64,000 nucleotides of DNA from Diphasiastrum complanatum (taxonomy: Eukaryota > Streptophyta > Lycopodiopsida > Lycopodiales > Lycopodiaceae), in the NCBI GenBank assembly GCA_029204225.1, contig CM055098.1, forward strand, positions 19,253,303-19,317,302, read 5' to 3'. The notes under the pieces were generated by a model that made no database searches, was not told the DNA's origin, and saw only the letters and a list, made by a program, of their open reading frames with translations. This document shows, one piece after another, positions 1 through 13,600 of the stretch. Numbering within the stretch: the stretch's first letter is position 1; the number at the start of each line of letters is the position of its first letter. The translations under genes and the position numbers were made by a program.

Positions 1-900
1 AGTCCATGCCTTTGCTTTGTGCATATTTTACAAGCCTTGCCTTGTGTTTCACTAGGGTTTCATCTGCATTATACTTGGTTGTAACACTGATTTATTACCA
101 ATGGGATCTTCACCTTCAGGAAGATCACCTACCTCCCATGTATCATGTTGCTTGATGGAATCTATCTCCTCTTGTAGTGCTTTTTGCCATATCTCATCAG
201 TTTTGGCTTCCTCATAGCAAGAGGGTTAATGGATTGGATGATATTTTTCATAAGTGCAAGATTAACTTGAAATCTATTAGGTTCCAACTTCTATGTCGTG
301 GAAAGTCGTAGCTCTCCCTCTTTGCTAGACTCGGCAACTTTGCCTTCTTTGTCATCCACTAGGCTCATATACCATTTAAGTAATTTCTATTGAGGTGATC
401 CAATGCAAGGTGAATATGTATTCCAAGGTGCATCCTTTTCTTTTTGTTTATCACTAGCAACCTCGATCTCTCTGATCCAATAGGCTTAGTCTCCATCTTG
501 TCTCCACAATTGGAGGAGTACCATGATCTTCATCTTCCACTTGATGGTCAACCTATGGTGGTGGTGGTATTGCTTTGTCGTCAATGAGAAGCTTGGATAG
601 CTCATCATTGTCTTTTTCATCATCACCAAATCTGTGGATCTCATCAAATATGACATCATGACTTACTTAGGGTTTGTAGGTGCCGCCCTCCAAAAAGATG
701 AAATGAATAATCTGCCCAAATGAGCCAAGGATGCTCCTACTTATGGTAAGCTAGATGGCTTGTGCCACAAGTTAGGTCAAACATGCCCTAATTCTACCCT
801 AACGTTTTACTAACCTTGAGAATGGTCTATAACCCAATGGATAGCTCCATAGAATGTGATTGCAAAATGAATGATGTGATGTGATCACATAGGTGTATTC
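1..900 (-). pseudogene. Ty1/copia polyprotein remnant (integrase end to RT start)
   Basis: Read on the minus strand, broken frames give the integrase-RT linker (DVIFDEIHRFGDDEKDNDEL near 600-660), an acidic proline-containing stretch, and at 1-80 the RT opening KYNADETLVKHKARLVK, typical of copia. Many stops and frame changes show that it is dead. The right limit is approximate. Confidence 0.6.
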
Positions 901-1356
901 TCCATCTTTGATGTTACATGTAATGATTGTTTCCACATTTTGATTAGTTTTTCCATGTTATTTCGTTAAGCGTGTAAGCTAATCCTTACACTTTGAGGAT
1001 ATCATCAAGTTGAGTTCACAAAACTGTCGTTGCTTGTTGGTTTCCTTCCTTGGCTGAGCTGATTGATCCAGCCGATTCCAACACAAAGTAACACACTACT
1101 GACGTGGCACCGTGCATGTTACAATGTAGCTTGTCATTGATGTGGCACTCTCTAATCATAAAAAAACTCAAAATTTCAAAATGCAATTAAGTATTGGAAT
1201 TGGCTAGGTTTGCCAACTTGACACCAAGAGCCTGGATCACCTAGTTCCTTGGTGGAATTGGTTGATCGGTTCCTACTATGCATGATTTCTTTTTTGATTG
1301 TGGTTTTTGAATAGGTTTTTGAATGGCTTCAAACTACTTACTCATTTCTGTTGCAG
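901..1356 (+). other. Intron end upstream of the first visible exon
   Basis: Non-coding DNA with no recognised repeat. It ends in the acceptor of the exon at 1357, which shows that at least one exon lies to the left of the window or within the remnant-bearing sequence. Confidence 0.4.
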
Positions 1357-1663
1357 GAACTGAAGGCACGAAAAAGATTGCACCACCTCAGACATGAGTA
1401 TATTGTTCCATCTCGAGAGAAGCAGAGAGTGGATGAGAAAACAGATCATCCGACACTCACTTCTTCCCAAGCAATCTATAGTAGCACATCTGGTTTTTCA
1501 TCAAGAAGGGCACAACAAGCCCATTTTATGTATGGTCTTCATGTTCCAAAGCAACAAGATAACCAACATATGGATTTACCAAAAGCAAGAGGAGCAGTTT
1601 CTATCAAAACATTCCATGCCAACCAAGTACTTCCTAGAAGCAAAAGGTCCTTTTGTTTGCGAG
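1357..1663 (+). CDS. Host gene exon a (first exon visible)
   Basis: The exon follows the acceptor TTCTGTTGCAG and ends at GAG|GTAAAA. It begins [19 protein letters not shown] and is basic and Ser/Gln-rich, without a recognised domain. It ends with one spare base (G), which joins the AT opening the exon at 11793 to give an Asp codon. The 10-kb intron that follows holds copia and gypsy remnants. Confidence 0.6.
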
Positions 1664-4600
1664 GTAAAAGAATTTATTCCATCTATAAAAATTTTGAGGA
1701 AGCTTGAGTATTAAATGTGTAAGAATTTGGGATTATAAACTTCTTTCTGGTGAACACTTTGACGTTGTCCAAATGGCAATGCAAGTAAAGTCAAAGTCTT
1801 ATTGTCAGTATGTTATGCAGCTATGAAAAATATGCAAACTATTATAACATCTTTGAAAACGAAGATAACTATGCATATCAGTTCACTCGCTCTTTGAAAG
1901 TCAATGATTTTAGAGCATATTGGTTTATTTCAAATACAAAATAGATAAAGTATCACACTAAAGGTCATTTATCTTTTGTTGAAATGCATAGATATAGCAA
2001 AATTAGGCAAATTAAGTATGATATATTGAGTAATTCTTTCTATACAAGGGTAGATAGTCAAAATTAAGGCAAACAATTTTCAAGTTATTGTAATCATATC
2101 AAAGTTTTGGCTGTAAATTTTTTAATTTTGACTGCCAAATATTAGAAGTTTCAAGGAGAAAGCGGTTAATGGCCAAATACTGAAAAAATAGCCAGAATAA
2201 AATACTTTGGGACCTTGGTTGATTGAATGATTTTGAGCTAAATTAGCTGCTTCATTTGCGTATACCATAGTTTTCCACCTCAGAATTGGAAGGTCTTCTT
2301 ATCAGGTGGTTCGGGGCATGCTTCTAAAGAATCAAAGATTTGGATTTAGGGTATTCAAAAGAAGTAATTTTAAAAATCATTTACAAGAAAGTTGATTGTA
2401 CACAAATCACACACCCTAGAGTTTGTAGTCATTCTTTGATTTACAAGCGATCTCAATCATTTAGAATGAGATAGAAAGTGATTATGGATGATACAAGTAC
2501 CAATTTTTTATGAATCGAGAGCCAATTCAGCTTGAATCAATATCGTGGTTTGAGTCTCAATACATTGGAGAATCGAGAAGCTATGATGTATACTAGAAAT
2601 CATTAATAACATCATGATGTGTCTGACTATGATGATATACAAGGAGGGAAAATCTTGAGAAAATAGTGTTTGTATTTTAAATTTCATTGATGACTATATA
2701 CTGAGTTTAACCATTTGTCACATATGAAAGCATGACCTTTTTTGAGTGAGTAAAATTAGTATCTAAGCTCATAGTACTTGCCATCTTTCTTGTGTAGGTG
2801 ATAAAATGTCTCTTCTTGTATCATGTGAAATGAATATATAAGAAAAAGCTTGTAATGCGCATACGGCACTAACTAATAGATTTCTATTCATGTTGGCATG
2901 GAATTTGCCCCAAAGTGATGGAGGAGCTATAGGTACTGAACATTAAAAAAGAAATGTCTCAAAAGTAATCAAAATGATCTCAAATAAGTTTGAGCTTGTC
3001 ATATATGAGTCAAAGAGAAGCATGAATTGGCTGAAATGAGCTCAAACATGAAGAATGCTATGTTGCAAAATATTGGAAAACTAACAAATATGAATGACAA
3101 GCTTGTCCATTTGCTTGAAAATTTATTCCTTCCAAAGTAGTAAAATACAAATATTGTTCCATTTATGAACGTAGCCACGGCTGATCTAGATTTAGTCTAT
3201 GAAAGCATCACATAAGCAAGACTTAACCCTAGAAAGCAGGAGAGAGAAAGCTTAAAGAGACTAAAGAAGGAGATCATATCATAAGCCAAGTAACAAATGA
3301 CACAGAATCCCTACTTATAGCCAAGAGGAAGCCCTAAAAGGAAGCTTCCAGTGGCTAGGGCCAAACTGAGAGGGAAAATAGTGCGCCCTCCAAGAAGGCC
3401 CCCACTCTCAGTAATATGACCAAATAACCAATATAGTGAATCATAGGGCCCAAGGCCAATAATATGGTCTAAATGTCAATAATAGGGCCCAAGGCCAACC
3501 ATATAGTCTAAATGTCAAATAATGAATAAAAAAAGGGCCCAAAGCCTGCCTATGCATAAAGTAAAGTAAATGTAAATGGACATGGCGAATGTAATGAGCC
3601 GAGTCCATAACTGTTCCCAAATTTTATTCATAAATACCATAGAGATGTTCAAAGTACGTAGCTATGCTCCTAAGAAGAATCGACCTAATAGAGAAGACAA
3701 ATTTTATAAAAGCCAGTATAGTAGAGAAATTTCATGAAAGCAGGCAAAGAAGACAAATCTTATGAAGGTAGGCAAAAGAGACAAAGTCAAAAGGGTGAAT
3801 TTTCAACATTCTATCTCCTAGGAATCTCTAAAAACAAATATATTCCCCAATTAGGTAAAATACGACATAGAGATGTCAAAATTTAAGTATCTATGTTTAG
3901 AAATGTCGCCAATCAAAAAGAGAATATAGAACTTATAAAAGCAAGTGAAAGAGAAAAATCATGAAGGGTGAACTTTGAGCATCCTATCTTTGGGAATCCA
4001 AGTTGAGAAATCAAACGAAGTTTTGTTGTTCCTTACTACCGTTAGTCCATATATATAATAGAACATGAAAAGTATAATAACTTTTGCTTTGGAAGTCAAA
4101 GAAGATGAATATCTACGTGAAACTTTGTTATTACATCATTGACTAACTCTTGCTAGCTTCAAGCTAAATAATCCTTGTTAGCTTGTTTCTTAAAATTTCA
4201 TTTTCTTAGGATAGAATTATTGTGAACGACATGTTCGTGGCTAAGTGAGATTGGTTTGGAGCCAACTATACTCAGCTTGGAGATAGCAAGATTTAGTTAG
4301 TGTCTACTTTGTGGTTAGGGAAAGATCATAAAGCTTAGGTCATAATAAGATTTAAGGTTAGTCATAATTAGATTTTAGGATTCAAAATCAAGTAATAATA
4401 TTCCCATGTATTGCTAGGGAAAACCATTTGCCAGGAAAATCACAAAGAATGGACACCTCTGAGGTGTGTTATTCTCATGTATCGCGGCAAACCATTCGCT
4501 AGGCAAATCACAAAGAATGGACACCTTCGAGGTGTGTTGCTTTTGTTTTGATTCTCTCAAACCTACAAATGATTGCAAAAAGAAAATTATGTGGTGAAAT

Positions 4601-7600
4601 CCTCACTCAAATGTGAGTTCACTCACTTTAAGCTTGTGAAAAGAGTTAATATCCACCTGTAGCTGGGAATGAGTATCAAAGCACATGTGAGCGGCATTGA
4701 AGTACATGGCGGCATCATCCCCAAAAAATAGCCAAGGAAGGAGAAGAAACTCTCTCAAGGTACTCTGATGGTCCAAGAACACCAAAAAAAAGTGGCAACG
4801 TAGTAACAACATTGGAGACCAACCGATATGGAGCAAGCAGAAATGCCAGGGAACCTAAAGATCATCTTTACAAACAGTAGCTAGGACGGAGGCAAGAACC
4901 CAAGCTATCAGGGGATGCCAAGCCTGACAACGAGCAACAATCCAAGGAACAGATAAAGAGCCACAAGCATAATCATGGAAACCAAGATATCTGCACCACG
5001 GATGATCAATAATATGGAAAAACCAGCACCAATCAATAGGTCCAAATGAAAGCCAGACTATACGTAACAACCAGGAAGGCCATATATCCATAGGTGAAAA
5101 TGCTTCTTGGTTTCCAAGGGAAGGCTCGAACTTGAGACCAAAGAAACTTTGGATGCATAGGTGAAAATGAAGCAGTAGCATGAGAAATGAGTCCAAATGA
5201 AATCCAAGCTATACGTAATAACCAAGAATGCCAAATATCAAGAGGTAAAAATGAATCAGTAGCATGAAAAGCCTCTAGTGCATATAAGGCCCAAAAGTGT
5301 ATACATCAGCATCGACTGCAACAAGCCTATATGTAGAAACACAAGGAGACTGAAGGATACGTGTATACTCATCTAGAAATTCTCTTTTCCTAAGTTTCCG
5401 GTTTTTCATCTACATCTGGTGGCATTGCCAAATTCATTGACTGGGTGAATAATTTTGAGGATTATTTTTTCACTTACTCATGTTCAGATGTTATGAAAAT
5501 CAGGATGGCTTCTTTGTGGTTAGATGGCCATGCAAAAGTTTGGTTTTCCATGTATCGTCGCACTCATCCTACTCTCATATGGGAAAGCTGCCCAAATGTG
5601 ACATAATCTAACAAGTGATAGGTGGTGAAGAAGCTACAAAAATGGCCACCAAGTAGTGTGCAAGAAGAAATGTTGCCCAATGGTAGTAGAAAAGCCAACA
5701 AACAATAGGTAGTGAAGAGGCTACCGAAAAGTGAGTGGAATAGGGCGATGGATAGCCAATAACTAGATCTGCAAAAGGCTGAAAAAATGGCTCTCAATTT
5801 GGGGCAGTAGGGCGTTGGATAGCCACAAAAAAAATTTGCAAATGGGCTGAAGGTGGTGAAGTAGTGCACGACTTCAAAGTGTAATATCTTGAGAATGAGA
5901 TGTCCGTTTGGTAAACCGTAAAGTGCAATGAACTTCTTGAAAAACAAAGTATGTAAAGATCCAAAAACATAATCTTGTAGATCAAAAAAAATATTTCAAT
6001 TTGGCCAAGGTTAGACTTTTCAAAACCTTCACTTTTAAAAGGTCAATAATGGATCTTAAGAATCAAGGAATGATAGGAAAGAACAAGATCCAATCACATA
6101 TGCAAAAGAACAACTAAAAGATGAAAAGTAAAAAGAATATCCCTTTGGAAAACTTTGCAAGATCGTTGGATGTGGAACTCCGTTTGACATGAAACTTGGA
6201 TCACTAGTCTTGTCTCAGCCTAGCACCCTCATCGATATCATTATTTTGAACTTCTATTGTGAAAAAGGATGAAAAAGATGAGTTTCTCCAAAAAACTGAA
6301 AATTAGGGTTTCCAAAAAACGGCATGCAATCACTTCATCATAGGCTTTGACTTGCGACCCCAATGGAACTAACAAAACTCAAGTCCAATCACAAACAAAA
6401 AAGTTATGACAAAAAATGTGAAAAAAATGTCTAGAGAGAGAACGGCTAGAGAGAGAAAAACGTCCAGAAAACTATCTAAAGATAGAGCTGAAGATCCACC
6501 AAAAGATGAAGATCCAACTAGAGAGAGATGAAGATAGAAAGAGATAGCAGATCTTAGTCCTTCAATGAAGATCCTTAAACCTGCAAAGAAAATCACAAAA
6601 TTGTTTATGATCCAAGACCTGCAAAGAAACCATAAAACAAAAAAGCACTCCCAATTGCTCAAGAAAGTGCTCTGATACCATGTTATGAATAGGGTCACTG
6701 TTATTAATATCAATGATGCACAAAAAACAGCAAAAGGCATTCACATAGCATTCTCCAACTAAGAAACTATATGAATACCAATGGCCGCCGATAGCTCAGG
6801 CAGATCTCCAACTAAGATCTCCAAAATAGTACAACTCCCCTACAAGAAGCCCAAGACTCAAATGATCAAAACTAGCAAATGACCAGCCTTAGTGGCTATT
6901 TATAGTGGACAAACCCTACCTCCCTTTATATTGATTTCGAGGGAAAGGGAAATTCAAAAATTAGGGCCAAAAATAGAAAACCGTGTAAAATAGTATTTCT
7001 AGGCCTGTCACGTGTAATATAAATTGCGTGTCCACTGATACTGTCAGAAGTAGAGAAGTATGGACTATAATGCGTGTCCATAACAGAAAGTCTTGTAAGT
7101 TTGTCAGCACATTAGTAAGTTGACAAGCTCATGATTAGTGTCATGAAAATATATCCTTTGGAAATGATTAGAAGCATAGTATGAGTTCTTGTCTAAATAT
7201 TTAGTTTTTCATGATGAATTTTGTTAATTCTATGTAGGGCTTGTTGGAATCCAGAAAATTGGATAAGTAGTTGATTTTGAGGTGTTTGGTCTTTTAAGGA
7301 GCCCATGTAAGTAGGTTCAAAACATGAAATTATCGTGTTGAAAACATGTTGATAGGAATGAAATTTTGTTAAGATAGATAAATATGTAGCTTGCTCAATT
7401 GGCAACTATGAGAAACTTTAGAAAAACGAATTGAGAACTGTAGAATTTCTATCATAGTTGTTGCTGCGTCTCCTCTACTTAGATATCGAAATCTGTTGCT
7501 TGGCTGGCGGATGGGCTTCTATGAGCCTAACCTATGACCCCTAAAAATTTGCTTATCTCCTCCAATTTTGCACTATGCATATTTAATGACTAGGCTCCGT

Positions 7601-10600
7601 GTGATACGTGGTATAGGAGTATAAGTAGGTGAAACGTAGCCACATTAGATTTTACTTCTCAACCAGGCTTATACATAGCATCAAAGCCAACAAACTTTAA
7701 GTACAGAAAGCTTTGATCTAAATCTATCAAACTTTTCTCTAATGAGTGTCTTAGTGAAAATATCAACTAGTTGTTTATCTGTACTACAATGAACAACATT
7801 TATTTCTCTTGGCAATCTCTCATGTATAAAGTGATAATGAATCTCGATGTGTTTGATTCTCACATGGAACATCAAATTCTTCGCGAGTTGAATGCAACTT
7901 TGATCGTCGCTATATATGGTCATAAAATTCTCTTGCTTCACATCAATTTCCCCCAAGATCTGTCTCAACCATATGGCTTCTTGTTGCACATTGCTTTATA
8001 TTCAGCTTCTATTGTGGATAGAGCAAATGTACTTTGCTTTTTATTGGACGAAGAAAAGCAACTACCAAAAACTTGGAATACATACCCTGTGGTTGACCTG
8101 CGAACATTACAGTCACCTCCTCAATCGACATCCACAAAACCACGAATCTCAGGGAATCCTTTCTGCTTCCTGTACACTAGACCATAGTCGAAAGTGCCCT
8201 TAACATATTGCAAGATGAGTGTGGTTGCCTTTTAGTGCATTTTAGTAGGTGTTGCCATAAACTAAACTACAATACCAACAACATAGCATATATCTGGGCT
8301 AGTCGTGGTAAAGTAAATCAAGCTTCCTACCAACTATCTATACAATGTAACATCAAATGGCTATGACTCATCAAGCTTAGAGAGCTTTTTACCTGGTTCA
8401 ATAGGTGTGTTTATTAGCTTACAATCTTGTGGCCTGAATCTCTACAAAAATTCCTTGACATACTTGACTTGAGTTAGCCCCACCTCATGTCCTTTTTGCC
8501 ATACTTCCACCTTGAGACAATAAATAGTGCATTAGGGTGAGATCCATCATCTAGAATTGATTCATTAGATCACTCTTGATTTTATCCACCACATTTAACA
8601 ATAACAATCAATTCATCAACACAAATTTAAGCAATCACACCATCAAAGCATAAGACATAGAGATTAGGGTCTATGTGTGTTCTCACCATCCCTTAGATTG
8701 GAAGTATGTGTCAATCTTGCTGTACCAAGCACGTGGTGCTTGTTTTTTGGCCATAAAGTGGCTTCTTCAAATGGAAAACTTTATGTTCCTGTCTTTCCTT
8801 AACAAATCCATTAAGTTGATCCATAAACACTTCCTCCTCCAAATCACCATTCAAAAAAGCGGATTGTACATCCATTTGATGCAAAGGCCAACCAAAATGA
8901 GAACCTAAAGCAATAAGCAAGCATAAGGTATTCCACTCACGTATTGGTGTCTTCGTAATCGATGCCCTTACTTTGTAGATGGCCTTTGATTACCAATCTC
9001 GCTTTGTGCTTCGCTATCTTCCATTTGCTTGGTACTTCGTCTTGTATAGCCATATACAACCAATGGGCTTCTTACCAATTGGAGGCTCCACTAAGCCCCC
9101 CGTTTCATGCTTGGCGATCGAGTCAATCTATTCTTGCATGGCTTTGATCCAAATGTCCTCATCCATAGCTTCCTCATAAGTTGAAGGTTTCTTGCTTTGG
9201 ATGATATCCGATAAAAGAGCATAATTAGCTTCATACTGATCTGGTTGCAACTTCTCTGTTGTTGATCTTCGCAACTCTCCTTGGATAGATGAATTAGGAA
9301 AGTCATCCATATCATGGCTCTCTCCATCAATCTTTCATACCATTTAGGGGCTGCTTCCAGGTGAAAATGTGTCCCAAGGTACATCCTTCTCCTTACCTCT
9401 TGGATCTAAAATGGTTTATCCCTCCTCCATTGAAGTCCATCCTATCTCACAAGGTTGTGAGGTGGTATCACAAGGTGCATCACCATGTCCATCATCAGAA
9501 ATATCCATAATGATCCATCCTTGCCCTTTGATTGTAGCATTCAATCTATATAGCTTCATCTTGGGCTCTCTAGTTCCATCATTAATGACTTCATATTTTT
9601 AATTCATGTCCGTTACAAAACAACGATCATGTGCAAAATCTACCTTTAGTTTTTGAGTGATGACTCCTACTGAAGTAGATTCTTCTTCAATCTTGGTACG
9701 TAGAGTACCTCGATCATTTTGCTCTTCCCATTAGGTAATTGATAGAAATTGTGCCAATCTCATTGATTTTGCACACTTTGCCATTTGCTTGTGAAACTGA
9801 CGTTCCATTATCCAGCTCGTTTAGATCACCAAACCAATTTTTATATTCCATCATGCGTCAAGTGGCTCCCGAATCTATGTCAACCTCCTGATCAGATGAC
9901 AATGCTGAAATGAAGATGCTTGAATCTTCAACCTCTCCGTCATTGACAAGGTTACCTGCTTGCTCTGGTTTTCTTTTGCCCGATTCAGCTAGATACTTGT
10001 GGCATTTATTTTTTGAATGACCCTTTTTGCCACAAAAAAAGCACTTACCCTTCTTTTTGGTCTTACTAGACGATCTTTCATCCTCTTGAGTCTTGGGATA
10101 TCATTGTCTTGTCTTTTTTTTGCCCTTTCCTTGGCCTTGTTTTTGGCGTGCCGCAAGTGCCTAACCATTAGTATTTTGGCATCGGGCGCTATTTTGCTCA
10201 TAAACATTTGATACGATTTCGCAATGCCGCACAATGCATTGTGCACCAGCTCCATATCACGCCCATGAGAGGTGGTGTACACATGTACCAATTAATACCC
10301 ATAGAGAAGCCCTAGCTTCTAAGGGATAAGACAAACCCACCTGATCAAGTCAAGTAATGGATAAGACTGACCAAACTAATCAAGTCAAGTAAGGAGGGAT
10401 AATAGTGCTTGGGGCCCTCCTAGTAGGCCTGACCCACTAGGTGGCCCCCACTCCTTGGTCATATGTCTAAAATAGCAACTAGACTAATAAAATGGGCCAT
10501 AGGCCAATACATGAATAAAAGGACCCAAGGCCTGCTTATGCATAAAATTAAGTAATAACAAATGTAATCAGCCGAGTCCATAACGGCCTCCACAATATGC

Positions 10601-13600
10601 AAGGTAAAAATAGCCTACAAGCTGCCAAAAACTTATCTTTTTTATTTTCTCTCTACAGCCTCCAAAATATTTGTTAGGTGCTCAAAATCTCTTCCTCTCT
10701 ATTGCTACCTTTGTCTCAAGCCCTCGTTTGTCACAAACAAATTTTTGTGGCCTGATTTCCAGCATTTGCTCCGTCTAAAAACTGCACAGGAGAAGTGGGG
10801 TCCTAATTTGGGTCCCTTCGAAAAAATTTGCATTTTTTTGAATGTTTCGGAGTATGGAACATTCTCATTTCAGAACTCTCGAGGGTCCAATATGCCCTAG
10901 GCTAGGAAGTGGATTGATGGATGTGGAGCTATCAATAGATTTGTGACAAGATTGGTCTGCACAGCCCCCATATGTTATGTGTCTATGGGGGACATTGCAT
11001 TGGAGAGTGCCAGCAAAGAATCTACATAGGGGTGTAGGAGGTTTCGAGTGCTTTGCATCATTCTTTCTAGGCTGGGTGGTGTGCGCATTTGCTATGCCAC
11101 AAGGACACTTGGTTGTATGCTTGAGCTAGTAGTGATGGATGAGGGATGATGCTTGTGGTGTAGGACACCAACGTCACCTTAGATGTGATCATAGCTTGTT
11201 GGTCTGTTTGTCGTAGTTCCATGGGTCGAGGGCGAGTCCAGATGGATTTGGCAGTTGGGTGATTAATAAACAATCCACTTTCTTGCTGTGTGTGGAACTT
11301 GTTTTGAGCATACTGATCTTGGGAGTTGTACAATAAATAAGTAGAAGCACTGACAAATCTACATGCAAGTGTGAAGTTATATATTTACAATGTTGGAATT
11401 GTTCTTGAAATCCTAGAGTTTAGACATGCCAAAGGCATGTAAAAAATCATTAGTTCATCAACAAGTCTCTGACTTGTTGCCGAATTGTATCTCAGAAATT
11501 CTAGTGTGGATGAAATTTCTCCTACAGGCCCCCATCCATCTGGACGCCTCAGTCCTGTATCTCTGGACGTTCATCTTTTATCAGAACTGATCATTTATTA
11601 CTCTCCAATTTCTTAGGTTTCCAATTTAAAAGCACAATATTTGACACTTCTTAATGCAATTAGAATTTGGGTTTACCTGCGCAAGTTTTAGTTATCCTCC
11701 AAGAGAATTGGTCTGCTTAATCTTACTCTACCTATTTTATGCTTGACTTTATATGCTTTAAGGGTCTAGCTCAGCCTCCTTGGTGTTTGCAGATTTTACA
11801 CTTTTGCGAGAGATATTTGTGCTTGCTGAGAATTATGCACAGATGCATGGAACAGAGGTAACGAGCACAAGATTGTTTTTATTCATCTTTTCTTAGCTAT
11901 TTGTTTCAAGACAGAATGATGAGTATGTCTTCTGTGACACTGTTCTGATTTAAGCAGTTAAAAGTGTTCACATGTTGCAAATAAACGTTATGAATAGTTC
12001 TTGTGAAAAGCTTTGTGTTCATGATTGAATTTCATGAAGTAGCTGAATACATCCAAATAGTGGAATTCAAAATCTCCACAAAATTTGATTGACCTTTCCT
12101 TTATGCATAAAAGCTCTCAATTACTTTTTGAAATCTGTGTAACCTAACTGATAGAACGGTGACCTCTGCCAGGTTCGCCTAACTGATGTCCTTCGTGCCT
12201 ATGATATTGTCTTGCAAAGGCATGGCAAGGTATTTTTACTCTTCCTTGTGTTTGAAAAAAAGTAAATTACAGATCCGTTTATCCTTTTAAAACAGAATGT
12301 GAATGTTTCATATGCATGAGAAAGTTGAGATTAAGTTAATGGCTCAACCTTGCAATAATCTGGTCCAACTGCCTGTGACATGATTCCAGATTAATCCAGA
12401 TGTATGGACAAGTTGTGAACATTGGACTCTGATCTTTACATTTTGGTATGCCTACAGTTAGTAAAGTTATGGGAGTAAAAGCATCCCTTCTGCACAGAAA
12501 TGTTTAGGCTGGCCATCTTTTGTGGTTAGGGGGACGCTACTCCTATCAGCTTATCATGGATGTTCTACGCATAAAAAAGATTAATTTTCTCAAGAGATCC
12601 TGATCATTTCTTACTGATAGTGATGAAAGAAGGCTTATAGACCTCTCTCTCAAGTATCTGGCAGTTGCAGCCTTTTCAAGTAGTCTATGTGTTTGGACAG
12701 TTAATAATTAGCTTGCCTTGCAGTGCTAAGAGAGAAAATTAGATCCTTATTACTAAGAAGCTCACTTACAAAAAGTCTAACCGACCATATAAATATAGCT
12801 TCTGCTTGTGCATTACAGTTCTCCAATTTTTGTCTTTGAATCAAGTTGTTAAATCAGTTTAGTGTTCCAAATTGTGCTTGTCAGGCTTTTTATAGATACG
12901 ACATACTTTCTTTCACTTTGAAATGAGTTAAGATCTATATGCCAGCCTGACCACTCTTCGATTGATGAAAGCTATTCCTTCACATACCTCCTGCCGACTG
13001 GCCTTGTTTCAATGCTGGTGAAAGTAACCTATTTGCCTAAAATAAATGGTAATAAGGCAGGTGTTACTACACAGAGCCTAGAAAATTCAGGTTAGTGATC
13101 AACCACAGGCCCTGCACTGTACATTGCTTGTATTTATTGTACTGGCAGGATCCAACAGAAGACACTTTCTACTATAGGATGCTTCTCAAGCTTAGTCTCA
13201 GATCAGAGAATGACTGGTGGAATCGCCTCAATCAAGAGATTGCGGTATATGCTTTCACTTAATGTTGTTGGAAATTTTTTTTATCTTTTTTGTCATAGAA
13301 GTGCCTTTAACAGGAGTTGTTTGCTTGCTTAATTGGTAGAATGGCTTGGGGACTGATTTTATCTTGTTCAATTCTCTTGAAAAAAACTTCTGTTATCTGA
13401 ATGAATAGGGAAACAACAATCTTTGCAATAGCATTGCAGATACTCAATAAGCATTTTAACAAGAAAATTTGCTGCTTATTGAGTAAAAGGTTTAGGAGCT
13501 CAAAAATGAGTAGATAGAACGAGATAATAATAAATGGGTAGATAATGTTCCTTGAAAACATTGTCCTGTAAGGAGGTATGACGAGTTATGGACTTGGCTA

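Noticed and set aside
5564-6744. Minus-strand hydrophobic frames that look like membrane proteins
   Set aside because: They are antisense readings of low-complexity A-rich leader sequence and lack homology or splice context.
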